From an uncultured Duncaniella sp. (GTDB lineage: Bacteria; Bacteroidota; Bacteroidia; Bacteroidales; Muribaculaceae), in NCBI GenBank assembly GCA_910587165.1, contig CAJUKP010000001.1, forward strand, positions 124,001-188,000: a stretch of DNA of 64,000 nt, read 5' to 3'. Position 1 is the stretch's first letter. Every line of letters begins with the position of its first letter. A program made the translations under genes and the position numbers. Shown here one piece after another: positions 44,389-53,306 of this stretch. Under the pieces are notes generated by a model that saw nothing but the letters and a program-made list of their open reading frames with translations, was not told the origin of the DNA and made no database searches.

Positions 44389-45762
44389 ATGTCACAACTT
44401 CCCGAACGTTTTGTGAGCCTGATGGACCGTATCGGTCTGCCGGGCCTTCCCGACGCACTCGCCGAGGGTTCCCCCGAGGTGTCGGTGCGGTTCAACCGTG
44501 GCAAGCTTCCCTGTCAGTTCGACGGGGCCGTGCCTGTCCCTTGGTGTGACAGGGGTATCTATCTCCCCTCGCGGCCATCGTTCACCCTTGACCCTGCATT
44601 TCATCAGGGACGCTATTATGTGCAGGAGGCAGCCTCGATGTTCCACGCGGCAGTGGTGGAACATCTCGTCACATTGCTTCCTCCGCGCCCGCTGAGGGTG
44701 CTCGATGCCTGTGCCGCCCCCGGTGGAAAGACTACGGCCGTGGCCGATGTGCTTCCGGAGGGATCATTGGTGGTTGCCAATGAATATGTCCCCTCACGGG
44801 CTGCAGTGTTGCGCGAGAACATCATCAAGTGGGGTGACCCGGGGATGATTGTCACCCGCGGCGACACAGCGTCCCTCTCGCGTCTGCGCGACACCTTCGA
44901 TATCATCGTGGCCGATGTGCCATGCTCGGGCGAGGGTATGATGCGCAAGGATCCCGAGGCGGTGGCCCAGTGGAGCGAGGGGCTTGTGGCCGAGTGTGCC
45001 GCCCGCCAGCGTGAGATTACAGCCAATCTCTGGAAGGCTCTCTGCCCCGGAGGCTTTCTCATCTACAGCACCTGCACGTTCAACCGCAGCGAGAATGAGG
45101 AAAATGTGGCACACATCATCGACTCCTTCGGCGGAGAAAGCGTAGAGATACCCGTGGAGCCATCCTGGGCCATCTCTCCCGGTATTGACACTCCTCATCA
45201 TTGCTACCGCTTCATTCCGGGCGTGACGCGCGGAGAGGGGCTGTTTGTGAGCGTGATCCGCAAGCCCGGATCGCCGTCGCTCTCCACCGTCCCGTCCCGC
45301 AAGGAGAAGAAACAGGGACGCCGGTCAAAGGGTGGCGACGCTGTCCCGCCGCAGGTGATGGAATGGCTCGGGTGTCCGGAACGCTTTGCCATCACCTCCG
45401 CCTCCGGCCGCATCACCGCTTTCCCGGCTGAACACGCCGGACTTCTGAAAGCCGTGGGCGAGGCTGTGGATGTGATACATGAAGGGGTGACGCTCGCCAC
45501 CGTGAAAGGGCGCGACATTATCCTGGCCCATGCACTGGCGATGTCGACCGCTCTCAGGCGCGGGGCATTCCCCGAGGTGGAGGTTGACCGCGACACAGCC
45601 CTCCGCTATCTCCATGGCGAAGCCCCCGTGCTGCCATCCGGATCGCCGCGCGGTTATCTGCTGCTCACCTTCGGCTCATCCCCGCTCGGATGGGTCAAGA
45701 ATCTCGGCTCACGTTGCAATTCACTCTATCCACAGCCCTGGCGCATAAGAATAAAGGGTTAA
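44389..45762 (+). CDS. RsmF/NOL1-type RNA m5C methyltransferase
   Basis: 457 aa. SAM-binding motif VLDACAAPGGKTTAVADVLP, the two catalytic cysteines in VPCSGEGMMRKD and YSTCTFNRSENEENV, and a C-terminal RNA-binding extension (ALAMSTALRRGAFPEVEVDR) place it with RsmF/YebU-type 16S rRNA cytosine-C5 methylases. Which rRNA base is modified cannot be told. Runs into trmD 23 bases downstream. Confidence 0.93.
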   Translation: MSQLPERFVSLMDRIGLPGLPDALAEGSPEVSVRFNRGKLPCQFDGAVPVPWCDRGIYLPSRPSFTLDPAFHQGRYYVQEAASMFHAAVVEHLVTLLPPRPLRVLDACAAPGGKTTAVADVLPEGSLVVANEYVPSRAAVLRENIIKWGDPGMIVTRGDTASLSRLRDTFDIIVADVPCSGEGMMRKDPEAVAQWSEGLVAECAARQREITANLWKALCPGGFLIYSTCTFNRSENEENVAHIIDSFGGESVEIPVEPSWAISPGIDTPHHCYRFIPGVTRGEGLFVSVIRKPGSPSLSTVPSRKEKKQGRRSKGGDAVPPQVMEWLGCPERFAITSASGRITAFPAEHAGLLKAVGEAVDVIHEGVTLATVKGRDIILAHALAMSTALRRGAFPEVEVDRDTALRYLHGEAPVLPSGSPRGYLLLTFGSSPLGWVKNLGSRCNSLYPQPWRIRIKG

Positions 45763-45785
45763 CCTTCCTAACAACAAAAGAAATT

Positions 45786-46466
45786 ATGAGAATAGACATA
45801 CTCACCGTACTCCCCGAGATGCTGGAGTCACCCCTCAACTGTTCGATACTCAAACGTGCCCAGGTGAAAGGGCTATGCGAGCTTGTGGTCCACAACCTGC
45901 GCGACTATTCCGACAACAAATACCGCAAGGTCGACGACTATCCCTTCGGCGGCGAGGCCGGCATGGTGATGCAGATAGGCCCTGTGGACCGTGCCATATC
46001 CCACCTCAAATCACAGCGGAGCTATGACGAGGTGATATTCACCTCTCCCGACGGCGAGACGTTTGACCAGCCCATGGCCAATACTCTCTCGCTCTGTGAG
46101 AACCTCATCATACTATGTGGTCACTACAAGGGGGTAGACTGGCGCATCCGCGAGCATCTCATCACCAAGGAGATCTCTATCGGCGACTATGTGCTCACCG
46201 GAGGGGAGATTCCCGCCGTGGTGATTGCCGATGCCATAGTCCGGCTCGTGCCGGGAGTCATCGGCGATGAACAGAGCGCTCTCAGCGACTCGTTCCAGGA
46301 CAATCTTCTCGCTCCCCCGGTCTACACCCGGCCTGCCGACTACAACGGCTGGCGTGTCCCTGACATCCTCCTCTCCGGTCACGCCGCCAAGATTGACGAA
46401 TGGCGGCATGAGCAGGCCCTTGCTCGCACCCGCGCCCTCCGCCCCGATCTCCTTGGCGATAAGTAA
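45786..46466 (+). CDS. trmD: tRNA (guanine37-N1)-methyltransferase
   Basis: Methylates G37 of tRNAs reading CNN and prevents frameshifting. Start at 45786 (MRIDILTVLPEMLESPL), 226 aa; the frame extends upstream into the methylase gene. The trefoil-knot SAM loop LCGHYKGVDWRIREHLITKEISIGDYVLTGGE is intact. rimM, rpsP and rplS are absent from its usual neighbourhood. Followed by a REP-like array. Confidence 0.97.
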   Translation: MRIDILTVLPEMLESPLNCSILKRAQVKGLCELVVHNLRDYSDNKYRKVDDYPFGGEAGMVMQIGPVDRAISHLKSQRSYDEVIFTSPDGETFDQPMANTLSLCENLIILCGHYKGVDWRIREHLITKEISIGDYVLTGGEIPAVVIADAIVRLVPGVIGDEQSALSDSFQDNLLAPPVYTRPADYNGWRVPDILLSGHAAKIDEWRHEQALARTRALRPDLLGDK

Positions 46467-46476
46467 GAGATACTAT

Positions 46477-46613
46477 GCCCCAACGGGGCTGTGCAAAGGT
46501 AGGCCCGGGTGCAAACCCGGGTATTCTCCGCAGATACATTATAATAGCGTCGCGTAGCGCTTTTTGATACCCGGGTTCCACCCGGGCCTACCTTTGCATT
46601 GCCCCGATGGGGC
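46477..46613. repeat. REP/BIME-like composite palindrome
   Basis: Outer mini-palindromes GCCCCAACGGGGC (46477-46489) and GCCCCGATGGGGC (46601-46613) flank a long imperfect inverted repeat (46491-46524 with 46567-46600) made of CCCGGGT boxes and AAAGGTAGG. A small GCG...CGC hairpin sits in the loop. It lies between trmD and the second TPR regulator. No RAYT transposase is in the window. Confidence 0.8.
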
Positions 46614-46641
46614 AGATGATGTGTCTTTATAAAATCAATAT

Positions 46642-48414
46642 ATGAAAACTCTTCTTATTCTTGTTTCTTGTCTTCTGATTTGTTCTCTTGCCTCATGTGA
46701 ATACGACACCGACCGGAGACAACTTGCCTACATTGATACGATTATGGAGACAAGCCCCGACAGTGCCTTGTCTCTTCTCAGTAATATCTCCCCCGGTGAA
46801 TTGTCATCTGACAACCTCGCTTACTATTCGCTGTTGTTCACCCAGGCGCAATTCAAAAACTATATCCAGGTATCATCGGATTCGCTGATACAGTTCGCTT
46901 ATGGGAAATATTGCAATTCATCTTCAGAAGACCTTAGGAAAAGAGCTTGTTTCTACAATAGTCGGGTGGCGCTGAACGATGGCCGGTTTCCCGCGGCTAT
47001 GGGAGATGCTGTCGTGGCATACGAATTGGCCAAGGAAGCAGACGATCCATATTGGATGGCCAAGACCGCTGAGCTTATAAGTGATATATTCAACGATACT
47101 TACAATTATGAGCAGGCGGAAATATATGAGAAACAGGCTATTGACTACTATTTAAAAGCCGGTAAGATTGCCAATCACCGCTATGCGCTATGTGATCTCG
47201 CGTCAACATACCGAAATGATAGCAGGAATGAAGAAGCAACTGCAATTTTAGATAGTCTTTATGAAGTGGTATCCCATGAACAGCCTCTCGATTCGGCTTT
47301 GATCGACTATATGATGGAAGTTTCTGTTCATATCATGTATGATAATGATATGACTGATGAAATAGAGGAGACTCAGAAAAAGTTTAATCCGGATACTACC
47401 ATGATAGGGCATACAATCATAAATAGTTATCTGACAGGTAGTCGGCAAGGTTCGGAGAAAGCGGATGCAATGTTGAAGGATTATCTTGGCACGGCCGAAC
47501 ATATCAGAGACAGTGTATTGATTCTCTATGCCATCTATCGTAACGACTTGTCAGCGGGAAATTATAAACGTGCCGCATTGTTGGGCGACAGTCTTATCAT
47601 GCTTCAAAGTATGATTGCTTCGGATATGCTTAAAGAATCCGTTACCGGTGTGCAGCGGGACTTCTATACTTCCGAGGCTGTCAGACAAGAACATAAGTCT
47701 AAGTTCCTGTTTCTTCTGCTTATAGGTGTGATAGTTGTATCTTCTGTCATAGTCTCGTTAGGGGTGTGGATTCATCGCTTGCGTATTGCGGCTAAAGATA
47801 ATGAGATTGAATCATGGATCTCGGAGACAAAACTCAACAAAGAACAAAATGATTTGATTGCAAGGGAAAACAAGTCACTTTCCGAAAAATTGGGTGAGCG
47901 GTCAGCCATTGTCACCAATCTGTCGGCTGAACTTGGAGAGAAAAGTGCAGCTATTGAATCATTACAACATGAATTGGATGAGAAATCCTGTAGGGAAAAG
48001 GATTACACTTCATTGGTCGAAGAACTGTTCACGGAGCAATGGGGCACTCTCAATAAGCTCTTCGATCAATATTTTGAGATGGGCGATTCCGATTTGACAC
48101 GTATGGCCATATTCAACGATATCAAGAAGGAGATCAAACGTCTTAAAGCTCCAAAGAATCTTCGTCAGATAGAATCCTCGGTCAACACCCACCTTGGAGG
48201 AATAATGTCGCTGCTTCGTGAGGAATGTGCCTTCCTGAAGGAAGAGGAATATGTATTCCTTTCCCTGATATATGCCGGTTTCTCGGTAAGGGCTATATGT
48301 CTGATCACAGACATTAAATATAAGATGTTCTATCTGCGGAAGTCCAGGATTCTTAAACGAATTGCCGAATCAGACGCCCCACATAAGGATTTATTCAAGA
48401 ATAAGATGAGATAA
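46642..48414 (+). CDS. Membrane-spanning TPR regulator with C-terminal HTH (system B)
   Basis: 590 aa. Lipoprotein-type N-terminus (LLICSLASCEYD), TPR-like helices to about 345, one transmembrane helix near 351-372 (FLFLLLIGVIVVSSVIVSLGV), a long heptad-rich coiled coil (ENKSLSEKLGERSAIVTNLS), and a C-terminal helical domain (KEEEYVFLSLIYAGFSVRAI, ITDIKYKMFYLRKSRILKRI) read as HTH. Same build as the system A regulator but only distantly similar in sequence. Placed directly upstream of a palindrome, promoter and DUF3244 gene, as in system A. Ligand unknown. Confidence 0.8.
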   Translation: MKTLLILVSCLLICSLASCEYDTDRRQLAYIDTIMETSPDSALSLLSNISPGELSSDNLAYYSLLFTQAQFKNYIQVSSDSLIQFAYGKYCNSSSEDLRKRACFYNSRVALNDGRFPAAMGDAVVAYELAKEADDPYWMAKTAELISDIFNDTYNYEQAEIYEKQAIDYYLKAGKIANHRYALCDLASTYRNDSRNEEATAILDSLYEVVSHEQPLDSALIDYMMEVSVHIMYDNDMTDEIEETQKKFNPDTTMIGHTIINSYLTGSRQGSEKADAMLKDYLGTAEHIRDSVLILYAIYRNDLSAGNYKRAALLGDSLIMLQSMIASDMLKESVTGVQRDFYTSEAVRQEHKSKFLFLLLIGVIVVSSVIVSLGVWIHRLRIAAKDNEIESWISETKLNKEQNDLIARENKSLSEKLGERSAIVTNLSAELGEKSAAIESLQHELDEKSCREKDYTSLVEELFTEQWGTLNKLFDQYFEMGDSDLTRMAIFNDIKKEIKRLKAPKNLRQIESSVNTHLGGIMSLLREECAFLKEEEYVFLSLIYAGFSVRAICLITDIKYKMFYLRKSRILKRIAESDAPHKDLFKNKMR

Positions 48415-48481
48415 AATGCAATAAATCAGCGATATAACTTGTGGTGTATTTGGGTAGAGATGTAAACCATTGGTACACAAC

Positions 48482-48614
48482 ACATTACAGCGTGAGGCAA
48501 ATCGGATTTTGCCTCACGCTGTAATGTTCTGTAAGTTAATGCGTTATGGTTGATGTTGAGGCAAAAATGAGAGATGAAAAATTGTACTTATCCCGGAATA
48601 AGGTCGTAATTTTG
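48482..48614 (+). promoter_or_regulatory. Palindrome and promoter of the system B DUF3244 gene
   Basis: A perfect 20-bp inverted repeat (48482-48501 and 48508-48527, 6-base loop) lies 68 bases after the regulator stop. A third copy of its TGAGGCAAA core is at 48557-48565. Then TTG (48582-48584), 22 bases, TAATTTTG (48607-48614), with the ATG at 48644. The repeat could also act as the regulator gene's terminator, but it lacks a U-tract. Confidence 0.7.
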
Positions 48615-48643
48615 CATCCACAAACCAACATAAAACACAGTAT

Positions 48644-49063
48644 ATGAAACCGCTGATTAAACAACTTGTCATCATTCTTCTCCTTTTCACTTGTTCCACA
48701 GTTCTTGCTGAGGAACAGAGAGCAAATGATCCAAAAAAGGAAACAAAGACTCAGAGTCCAAAAGTTTTCAATGTGATAATCCTAGAGAAATCCTCAGGAA
48801 ACAAGAACAAACGTCCGGCTGCTCCCTCCCGTCAGATGGTCCAATGCTACTACGACGGTGAGTCTATTGTCATAGACTTTAACTTCCCGGAGGGAGAATG
48901 TCTTGTCACGGTCACCGACCTTTATACCGGATATCCTCAATCTCATACGATTGATTCATCCGAGAATGATATAGAGATCTATGTAGGAGATATAAATGAA
49001 AGCTCCATAGAGATATCTACAGAATATGGTCATAATTACAGCGGAATACTTTCCGCTGAATAG
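48644..49063 (+). CDS. Small secreted DUF3244 protein (system B)
   Basis: 139 aa with signal peptide (MKPLIKQLVIILLLFTCSTV, cleavage LAE-E). Mature part: APSRQMVQCYYDGESIVIDF, CLVTVTDLYTGYPQS, then IEISTEYGHNYSGIL, the DUF3244 beta-sandwich pattern. Related to the system A protein at 25223-25621. Role unknown; small, secreted and first in its unit. Followed after 50 bases by the AT-rich lipoprotein gene. Confidence 0.8.
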   Translation: MKPLIKQLVIILLLFTCSTVLAEEQRANDPKKETKTQSPKVFNVIILEKSSGNKNKRPAAPSRQMVQCYYDGESIVIDFNFPEGECLVTVTDLYTGYPQSHTIDSSENDIEIYVGDINESSIEISTEYGHNYSGILSAE

Positions 49064-49113
49064 CACAACTGATAGTACTAACCCAAATAATTCATCAAAA
49101 AACATTCATCAAC

Positions 49114-50676
49114 ATGAAACAGTTTTTCATTTGGCTTGTTGGATTTATCCTTTTGACAGCATGTCAGGAGGATGTTATCCAAGAAAGCAAAAGTGTATCA
49201 AATGACTCATTTGGTATCGAATTACAAGAAGGTATGCAACGAGTGGTTCTTAATTCTCGAGAGGAGATCCAATCTCTAATTGATCAACTTGGAGATCCTA
49301 CTCAACCGGGATCAAGATCCGTTGTATCTGCAGACGTTTTAATGTCGCAAAACGAGGAAATCTTTGTTTCTTTGGTTGAAGCCAACCGAAGAAAAGTAAT
49401 GGAATCACTCACACCGGAACAACTTTCTGAGATAGAGAATGATCCGGAAGGACTTGAGTTTGATCCGACAGATTCAATCATTGCAGATATAAATTTTGCA
49501 CAACTTCTGAATGCAAAAAGGCAGATTCAGATTGGAGATACTGTATTTCAATATAATGATAAAGGTGTCGGATACATCAACTATAGAAAAGCAAGCGAAC
49601 TTGAAAATCTTGATGCGATGACACAGGATCTCCAACCGGGTATAGAACAAGATATGGCTGTAAAACTTGAAAATGGTGTCATTTTCAAACCTTTCAATTA
49701 TCGAGTTGTCAAAAGTGAGGATGCTTTCATATTGGCTGATTCCTATGGCGGATATATTCCAGAACCAGAGAACCTTACGTTAGAAATGACAGATAACGGA
49801 ATGGAGCTAAATAACGGGGTAGTTATTCCCAATAATAATATACGTATTGTAGAATATACGGGAGACGGAGATTGGAAAGGTGATGGAAATTGGTTTCATA
49901 AATTTAGAACTGGACTAGTCGGAGAAAATGTTGTTGCCATTAAGCATTTTTCGGATAGAAAAAAACTCACCATGAGTTTCTATGATCAAAATTATCTGAT
50001 ATATTCGTACATTGGTACTAAATTGAAGATGCAAAAAAGAGTGATGGGAATATGGTGGAATATTAAAGCTCAGGCTATGGTACAAGGTTGGGATTTAGTA
50101 TCTATAAAGTACACACATCCGGGTCATAGTATAAAGACATTCGGTAAACAATACAAAGGTGAAACTTCACTTCCGTCCTCAACGTTTGCTCCTTCTAAAG
50201 TCGACAATAAGAATATTTTATTGTTCACCATTCCGTTTGATGATTTCAATTTGCCATTCAAGAATAAGGATGTAAAGTTGTCTGATCTCTCTAAGCAAAT
50301 AAAAAAATTGGTCAACAATCGAATCAAAGCAGCATCGAAAGAGGAGAAGAAAAAAATAAATGAAGAATTGGAAAGAGCTGGTCTGATGTCATTCAGAAAC
50401 AATCATTTATATGTGCTTTATGGGCCAAAATGCAAAAGTGCCCGTAACAAAAGGTCTGTTGAAACCAAATTTTATTCTAAATGGTTTCCTGGAGAATGGA
50501 CGTTTGGATATACATTTGGTAAATCAAACGATCTTGGAGATTATCTAGAAATGCTGGTTGAGAATATATCACTAAATGATGGTGTTGAATTGCACGCAGG
50601 AGTAGTCTATGGAGCCATCAAATATGATGGAAAGTGGCTTGGAGCGATAATTCGGAAGAATCCAAAATCTGAATAA
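49114..50676 (+). CDS. Lipoprotein of unknown function, 520 aa
   Basis: Lipobox at LLTACQ (Cys 18). The N-terminal 120 residues are acidic and helical (SLTPEQLSEIENDPEGLEFDPT); the middle includes an ENGVIFKPFNYRVVKSEDAF block and a GDGDWKGDGNWFHKFRTG segment; the C-terminal part is basic and beta-rich, ending GVVYGAIKYDGKWLGAIIR. I recognise no domain. The gene is clearly AT-richer than its housekeeping neighbours (for example many AAA, ATA, TTA codons), suggesting transfer. Ends with a hairpin. It is the main cargo of system B and could be an effector, adhesin or receptor. Confidence 0.75.
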   Translation: MKQFFIWLVGFILLTACQEDVIQESKSVSNDSFGIELQEGMQRVVLNSREEIQSLIDQLGDPTQPGSRSVVSADVLMSQNEEIFVSLVEANRRKVMESLTPEQLSEIENDPEGLEFDPTDSIIADINFAQLLNAKRQIQIGDTVFQYNDKGVGYINYRKASELENLDAMTQDLQPGIEQDMAVKLENGVIFKPFNYRVVKSEDAFILADSYGGYIPEPENLTLEMTDNGMELNNGVVIPNNNIRIVEYTGDGDWKGDGNWFHKFRTGLVGENVVAIKHFSDRKKLTMSFYDQNYLIYSYIGTKLKMQKRVMGIWWNIKAQAMVQGWDLVSIKYTHPGHSIKTFGKQYKGETSLPSSTFAPSKVDNKNILLFTIPFDDFNLPFKNKDVKLSDLSKQIKKLVNNRIKAASKEEKKKINEELERAGLMSFRNNHLYVLYGPKCKSARNKRSVETKFYSKWFPGEWTFGYTFGKSNDLGDYLEMLVENISLNDGVELHAGVVYGAIKYDGKWLGAIIRKNPKSE

Positions 50677-50684
50677 ATTATATT

Positions 50685-50724
50685 ATCTCCGATATGGAAG
50701 CAGAAGTTTTTTCATATCGGAGAT
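50685..50724 (+). terminator. Terminator after the 520-aa lipoprotein
   Basis: ATCTCCGATATG (50685-50696) pairs perfectly with 50713-50724. A new -7 box TACCTTTG follows at 50745-50752, so the next two genes form a separate unit. Confidence 0.7.
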
Positions 50725-50790
50725 GATATATTGTAAATAATAGTTACCTTTGTTATATAATTTCCAATCATAATGGATAGAATTCATTCA

Positions 50791-51339
50791 ATGAGAAAGT
50801 ATATTATCCTGATACTTCTGTTTTTTACAGCTTTAGTGTCGCCCTGCGAGGTGAGACAGGTGCAGAAGTTCGAGGGTGGAGCCAAGATCGGAGCAAGTGT
50901 CCCGTTGGGAGGCTTTCATGGAGCCGAAGGAGCTTGGACGGCATCTCATCTCGGTCTTGATCTCAGGTATAATCTGAAGGCTGTTCCTGTCGATGTGGGG
51001 GCGTTTCTTCTTGTCGACATGGCTTATTACAAATACAGGCAGATTGATGAGAATCAGATCAACCGGACTCTTATGTTCGGCATAGAAGGCAATTACAATT
51101 TCCGTCGTGGATCGAAATTCAGTCCTTATGCCGGCCTTGGCATTGGTCTTGGTCACCACGACACTGTCCACCGTCAGGATTTCAGTGTGGGTGGTACCAC
51201 CCCGGTGTTTCTCCCCCACATAGGGGTTGAAATGCTCTATCATCTTCGTCTTGAGGCCGGTTTCATGATTGCCCGCAAGGGATGCAATGTGTTTGAGCTG
51301 AGTCTTGGGGTTGTGATAGGAGGTAGACCAAAGAAATAA
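50791..51339 (+). CDS. Small outer-membrane barrel protein
   Basis: 182 aa from the ATG at 50791 (MRKYIILILLFFTALVSP); another ATG at 50773 is possible. Signal peptide then alternating strands: GGAKIGASVPLGGF, GLDLRYNLKAVPVDVGAFLLVDMAYY, FSPYAGLGIGLGHH, ending LSLGVVIGGRPKK. This is an OmpA/OmpW-size 8-strand barrel without a peptidoglycan domain. Position next to system B is suggestive only. Confidence 0.8.
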   Translation: MRKYIILILLFFTALVSPCEVRQVQKFEGGAKIGASVPLGGFHGAEGAWTASHLGLDLRYNLKAVPVDVGAFLLVDMAYYKYRQIDENQINRTLMFGIEGNYNFRRGSKFSPYAGLGIGLGHHDTVHRQDFSVGGTTPVFLPHIGVEMLYHLRLEAGFMIARKGCNVFELSLGVVIGGRPKK

Positions 51340-51357
51340 ATTAACTAAATCTGCAAT

Positions 51358-51825
51358 ATGAAAAAAATCACACATCTTCTATTCCTCGTCCTGCTGCTTG
51401 CGGCGGGGAATATGGCGGTCTCATGCTCATCAGATGATGACAAGAAGGCATATAATACCTCATGGACTGTCGAGTATGACAATCTTGTGGATGTACCTGT
51501 CGGAAGCACAGTGACCCTGTCGATGAATGTCAGGGAAGAGTTACCCGACGGGAGAGTGAACGAAGTCATCTATCCTGTTGTAAAGACAGAGATCCCCTCG
51601 CTCAACGGAGGCTTCCTCTCCAACAGACTCAACAAAAAGGATATTGTCTATAAGGCTTTTATCTCAGCACCCGAGATCGCTGTGTGGGACGGCAGGACTG
51701 ACACTCTCGAGATCCGTTATGACAGCGACTTCAATGTGAAAGCGGTGTATTACAATGGCGTGGAGATGACCAACATGGCATCCGGCAGTAATCCGAGAAA
51801 AGTGGAGATAAGGGTGACTGAATGA
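51358..51825 (+). CDS. Lipoprotein of unknown function, 155 aa
   Basis: Lipobox MAVSCSS (Cys 23 region) followed by a DDDKK linker and a beta-sandwich-like body (GSTVTLSMNVREELPDG, DTLEIRYDSDFNVKAVYY). No recognised domain. 18 bases after the barrel gene and probably coexpressed with it. Ends just before the BIME-like array. Confidence 0.75.
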   Translation: MKKITHLLFLVLLLAAGNMAVSCSSDDDKKAYNTSWTVEYDNLVDVPVGSTVTLSMNVREELPDGRVNEVIYPVVKTEIPSLNGGFLSNRLNKKDIVYKAFISAPEIAVWDGRTDTLEIRYDSDFNVKAVYYNGVEMTNMASGSNPRKVEIRVTE

Positions 51826-51858
51826 CGTAAGGCACTTATACTGATAAGATAACATAGT

Positions 51859-52125
51859 CCGGTGTCCGTAGCGGGGGGCTGATGGTGTCAGGACACCGGT
51901 TATGTAGTAGCCGGGCACACCGGAGTCTTGCGGAGGTGTGCCCGGGCAGAGATGATACAGATTTGTGGCGTCTGTAAGACGCCGATTATCAACATGATCG
52001 AGCAATTGATTAATGATAACCGGCGTCCTCCCGGACGCCTCCATCCTATCCATATTCACATCCGTGCACACCTCTGCTCCGCTCCGGTGTACACGGCTAC
52101 TACATAATCAGCGTCCTCCGGACGC
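51859..52125. repeat. BIME-like array of palindromes
   Basis: Several nested palindromes: CCGGTGTCC/GGACACCGG (51859-51899), CCGGGCACACC/GGTGTGCCCGG (51911-51945), GGCGTC..GACGCC at 51967-51983 and 52022-52039, GCGTCCTCCGGACGC at 52111-52125, and an outer 14-bp repeat TTATGTAGTAGCCG (51900-51913) with its complement at 52094-52107. This fills most of the 498-base gap 51826-52323. No gene is credible inside. Confidence 0.8.
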
Positions 52126-52240
52126 ATGGTCAAGCGGCAATTACAACAATTGGTGGCAGATATAAATTACTTCGGACTGAAGGATACAGAAGTCCCTGTA
52201 GCGCGTTCCGCATTAGTTTAGAGCAATAAAACAAATTTGT

Positions 52241-52306
52241 TATACAAAAGACCAAAAGGTCAGAAGGAACAAAAAAATCTGTTCACTTCTGACCCTTTGG
52301 TCTTTT
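52241..52306. repeat. Long hairpin between convergent units
   Basis: Left arm 52241-52269 pairs with 52278-52306 over 24 bases with one wobble, with a short A-rich loop. Shares CAGAAGGAACA and AAGGATACA with the hairpins at 9624-9750 and 42363-42472. Lies just before the manA stop, so it probably terminates both sides. Confidence 0.85.
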
Positions 52307-52323
52307 GTATCCTTGTCCTGGCC

Positions 52324-53283
52324 TTATGACTGTATGGAGAGTATGCTGACGGGGCCGATGGCTCGCAGGGCCTGCATTGTGGCGGGGAACAGGAGTGTCC
52401 GGCCCCTCCGTATCGGAAACACCGTCATGGCTTCGGCGTCGAGTATGGCGCCCTCTCCGGCTATGCACATCACGATTGTGAACGACTCTCTCGGATAGTC
52501 GATGGATATGGTCTTTCCGGCAGGCACATCAAGGCGGCGCACATCGAAATATTTACACGATGCCAGCACATTGCCCTGTGGCGTGGAGCGATAGTCGGGG
52601 TAGACGTTGTAGTCTATGGCCTCGCGCGCCTGTGAGGTGTGGAGCTCGCGCTGATTACCCTCGCTGTCGCGGCGTCCATAGTCGTAGATGCGGTAGGTTA
52701 TGTCTGACGTCTGCTGTATCTCGGCGAGCAGATTTCCGGCGCCTATGGCATGGATGCGTCCCGCCGGCAGGAAAAAGGTGTCGCCCGGGGCGGATTCATA
52801 TCCGGCCACGACATCCATGATGGTATTGTCGGCCACGCGGCGTTCATATTCGGCAGGGGTGATCTTGCGGCTCAGACCGGCATAGATGCGCGCTCCGGGA
52901 TCGGTGTCGATCACGTTCCACATCTCGGTCTTGCCCGCGCAGCGGTGGCGCTTCCATGCCAGGGCATCGTCCGGATGCACCTGCACCGAGAGATCCTCCC
53001 TGGCATCAATGAGCTTTATGAGCAAGGGAAACGACGGGGCATAGAGCTGATAGTTGCGCTCGCCCATGAGCTCCGGTCCGTATTTCTCCACGAGGTCGGT
53101 GAGTGTCATCCCCTCGCAGGGGCCGCTGTCGACCACGGAGACGTGGTCAGGCACAGCTGATATTTCCCAGCTCTCGCCTATCGAGGTCTGGTGTGTCTTT
53201 ATTCCCTTGAACGGGGCAATACGCTCACCGCCCCATATCACCGTCTTGAGATACGGAGCGAAATGAAATGGCTGATTCAGCAT
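52324..53283 (-). CDS. manA: Mannose-6-phosphate isomerase, class I
   Basis: Zinc enzyme interconverting fructose-6-P and mannose-6-P, feeding GDP-mannose and GDP-fucose. Zinc-binding DLSVQVHPDDALA and the GDTFFLPAGRIHAIGAG cupin segment are present; 319 aa is the short Bacteroidota form. Last gene of a minus-strand series glycosyltransferase-rdgB-PorZ-like-unknown-manA. Confidence 0.95.
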   Translation of the reverse strand: MLNQPFHFAPYLKTVIWGGERIAPFKGIKTHQTSIGESWEISAVPDHVSVVDSGPCEGMTLTDLVEKYGPELMGERNYQLYAPSFPLLIKLIDAREDLSVQVHPDDALAWKRHRCAGKTEMWNVIDTDPGARIYAGLSRKITPAEYERRVADNTIMDVVAGYESAPGDTFFLPAGRIHAIGAGNLLAEIQQTSDITYRIYDYGRRDSEGNQRELHTSQAREAIDYNVYPDYRSTPQGNVLASCKYFDVRRLDVPAGKTISIDYPRESFTIVMCIAGEGAILDAEAMTVFPIRRGRTLLFPATMQALRAIGPVSILSIQS

Positions 53284-53306
53284 AATGTGTTTTATGTAAG
53301 AGTTGT

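Noticed and set aside
52126..52224. Short 33-codon ORF after the BIME-like array
   Set aside because: Starts inside the repeat, lacks a promoter and shows no recognisable sequence; probably chance.
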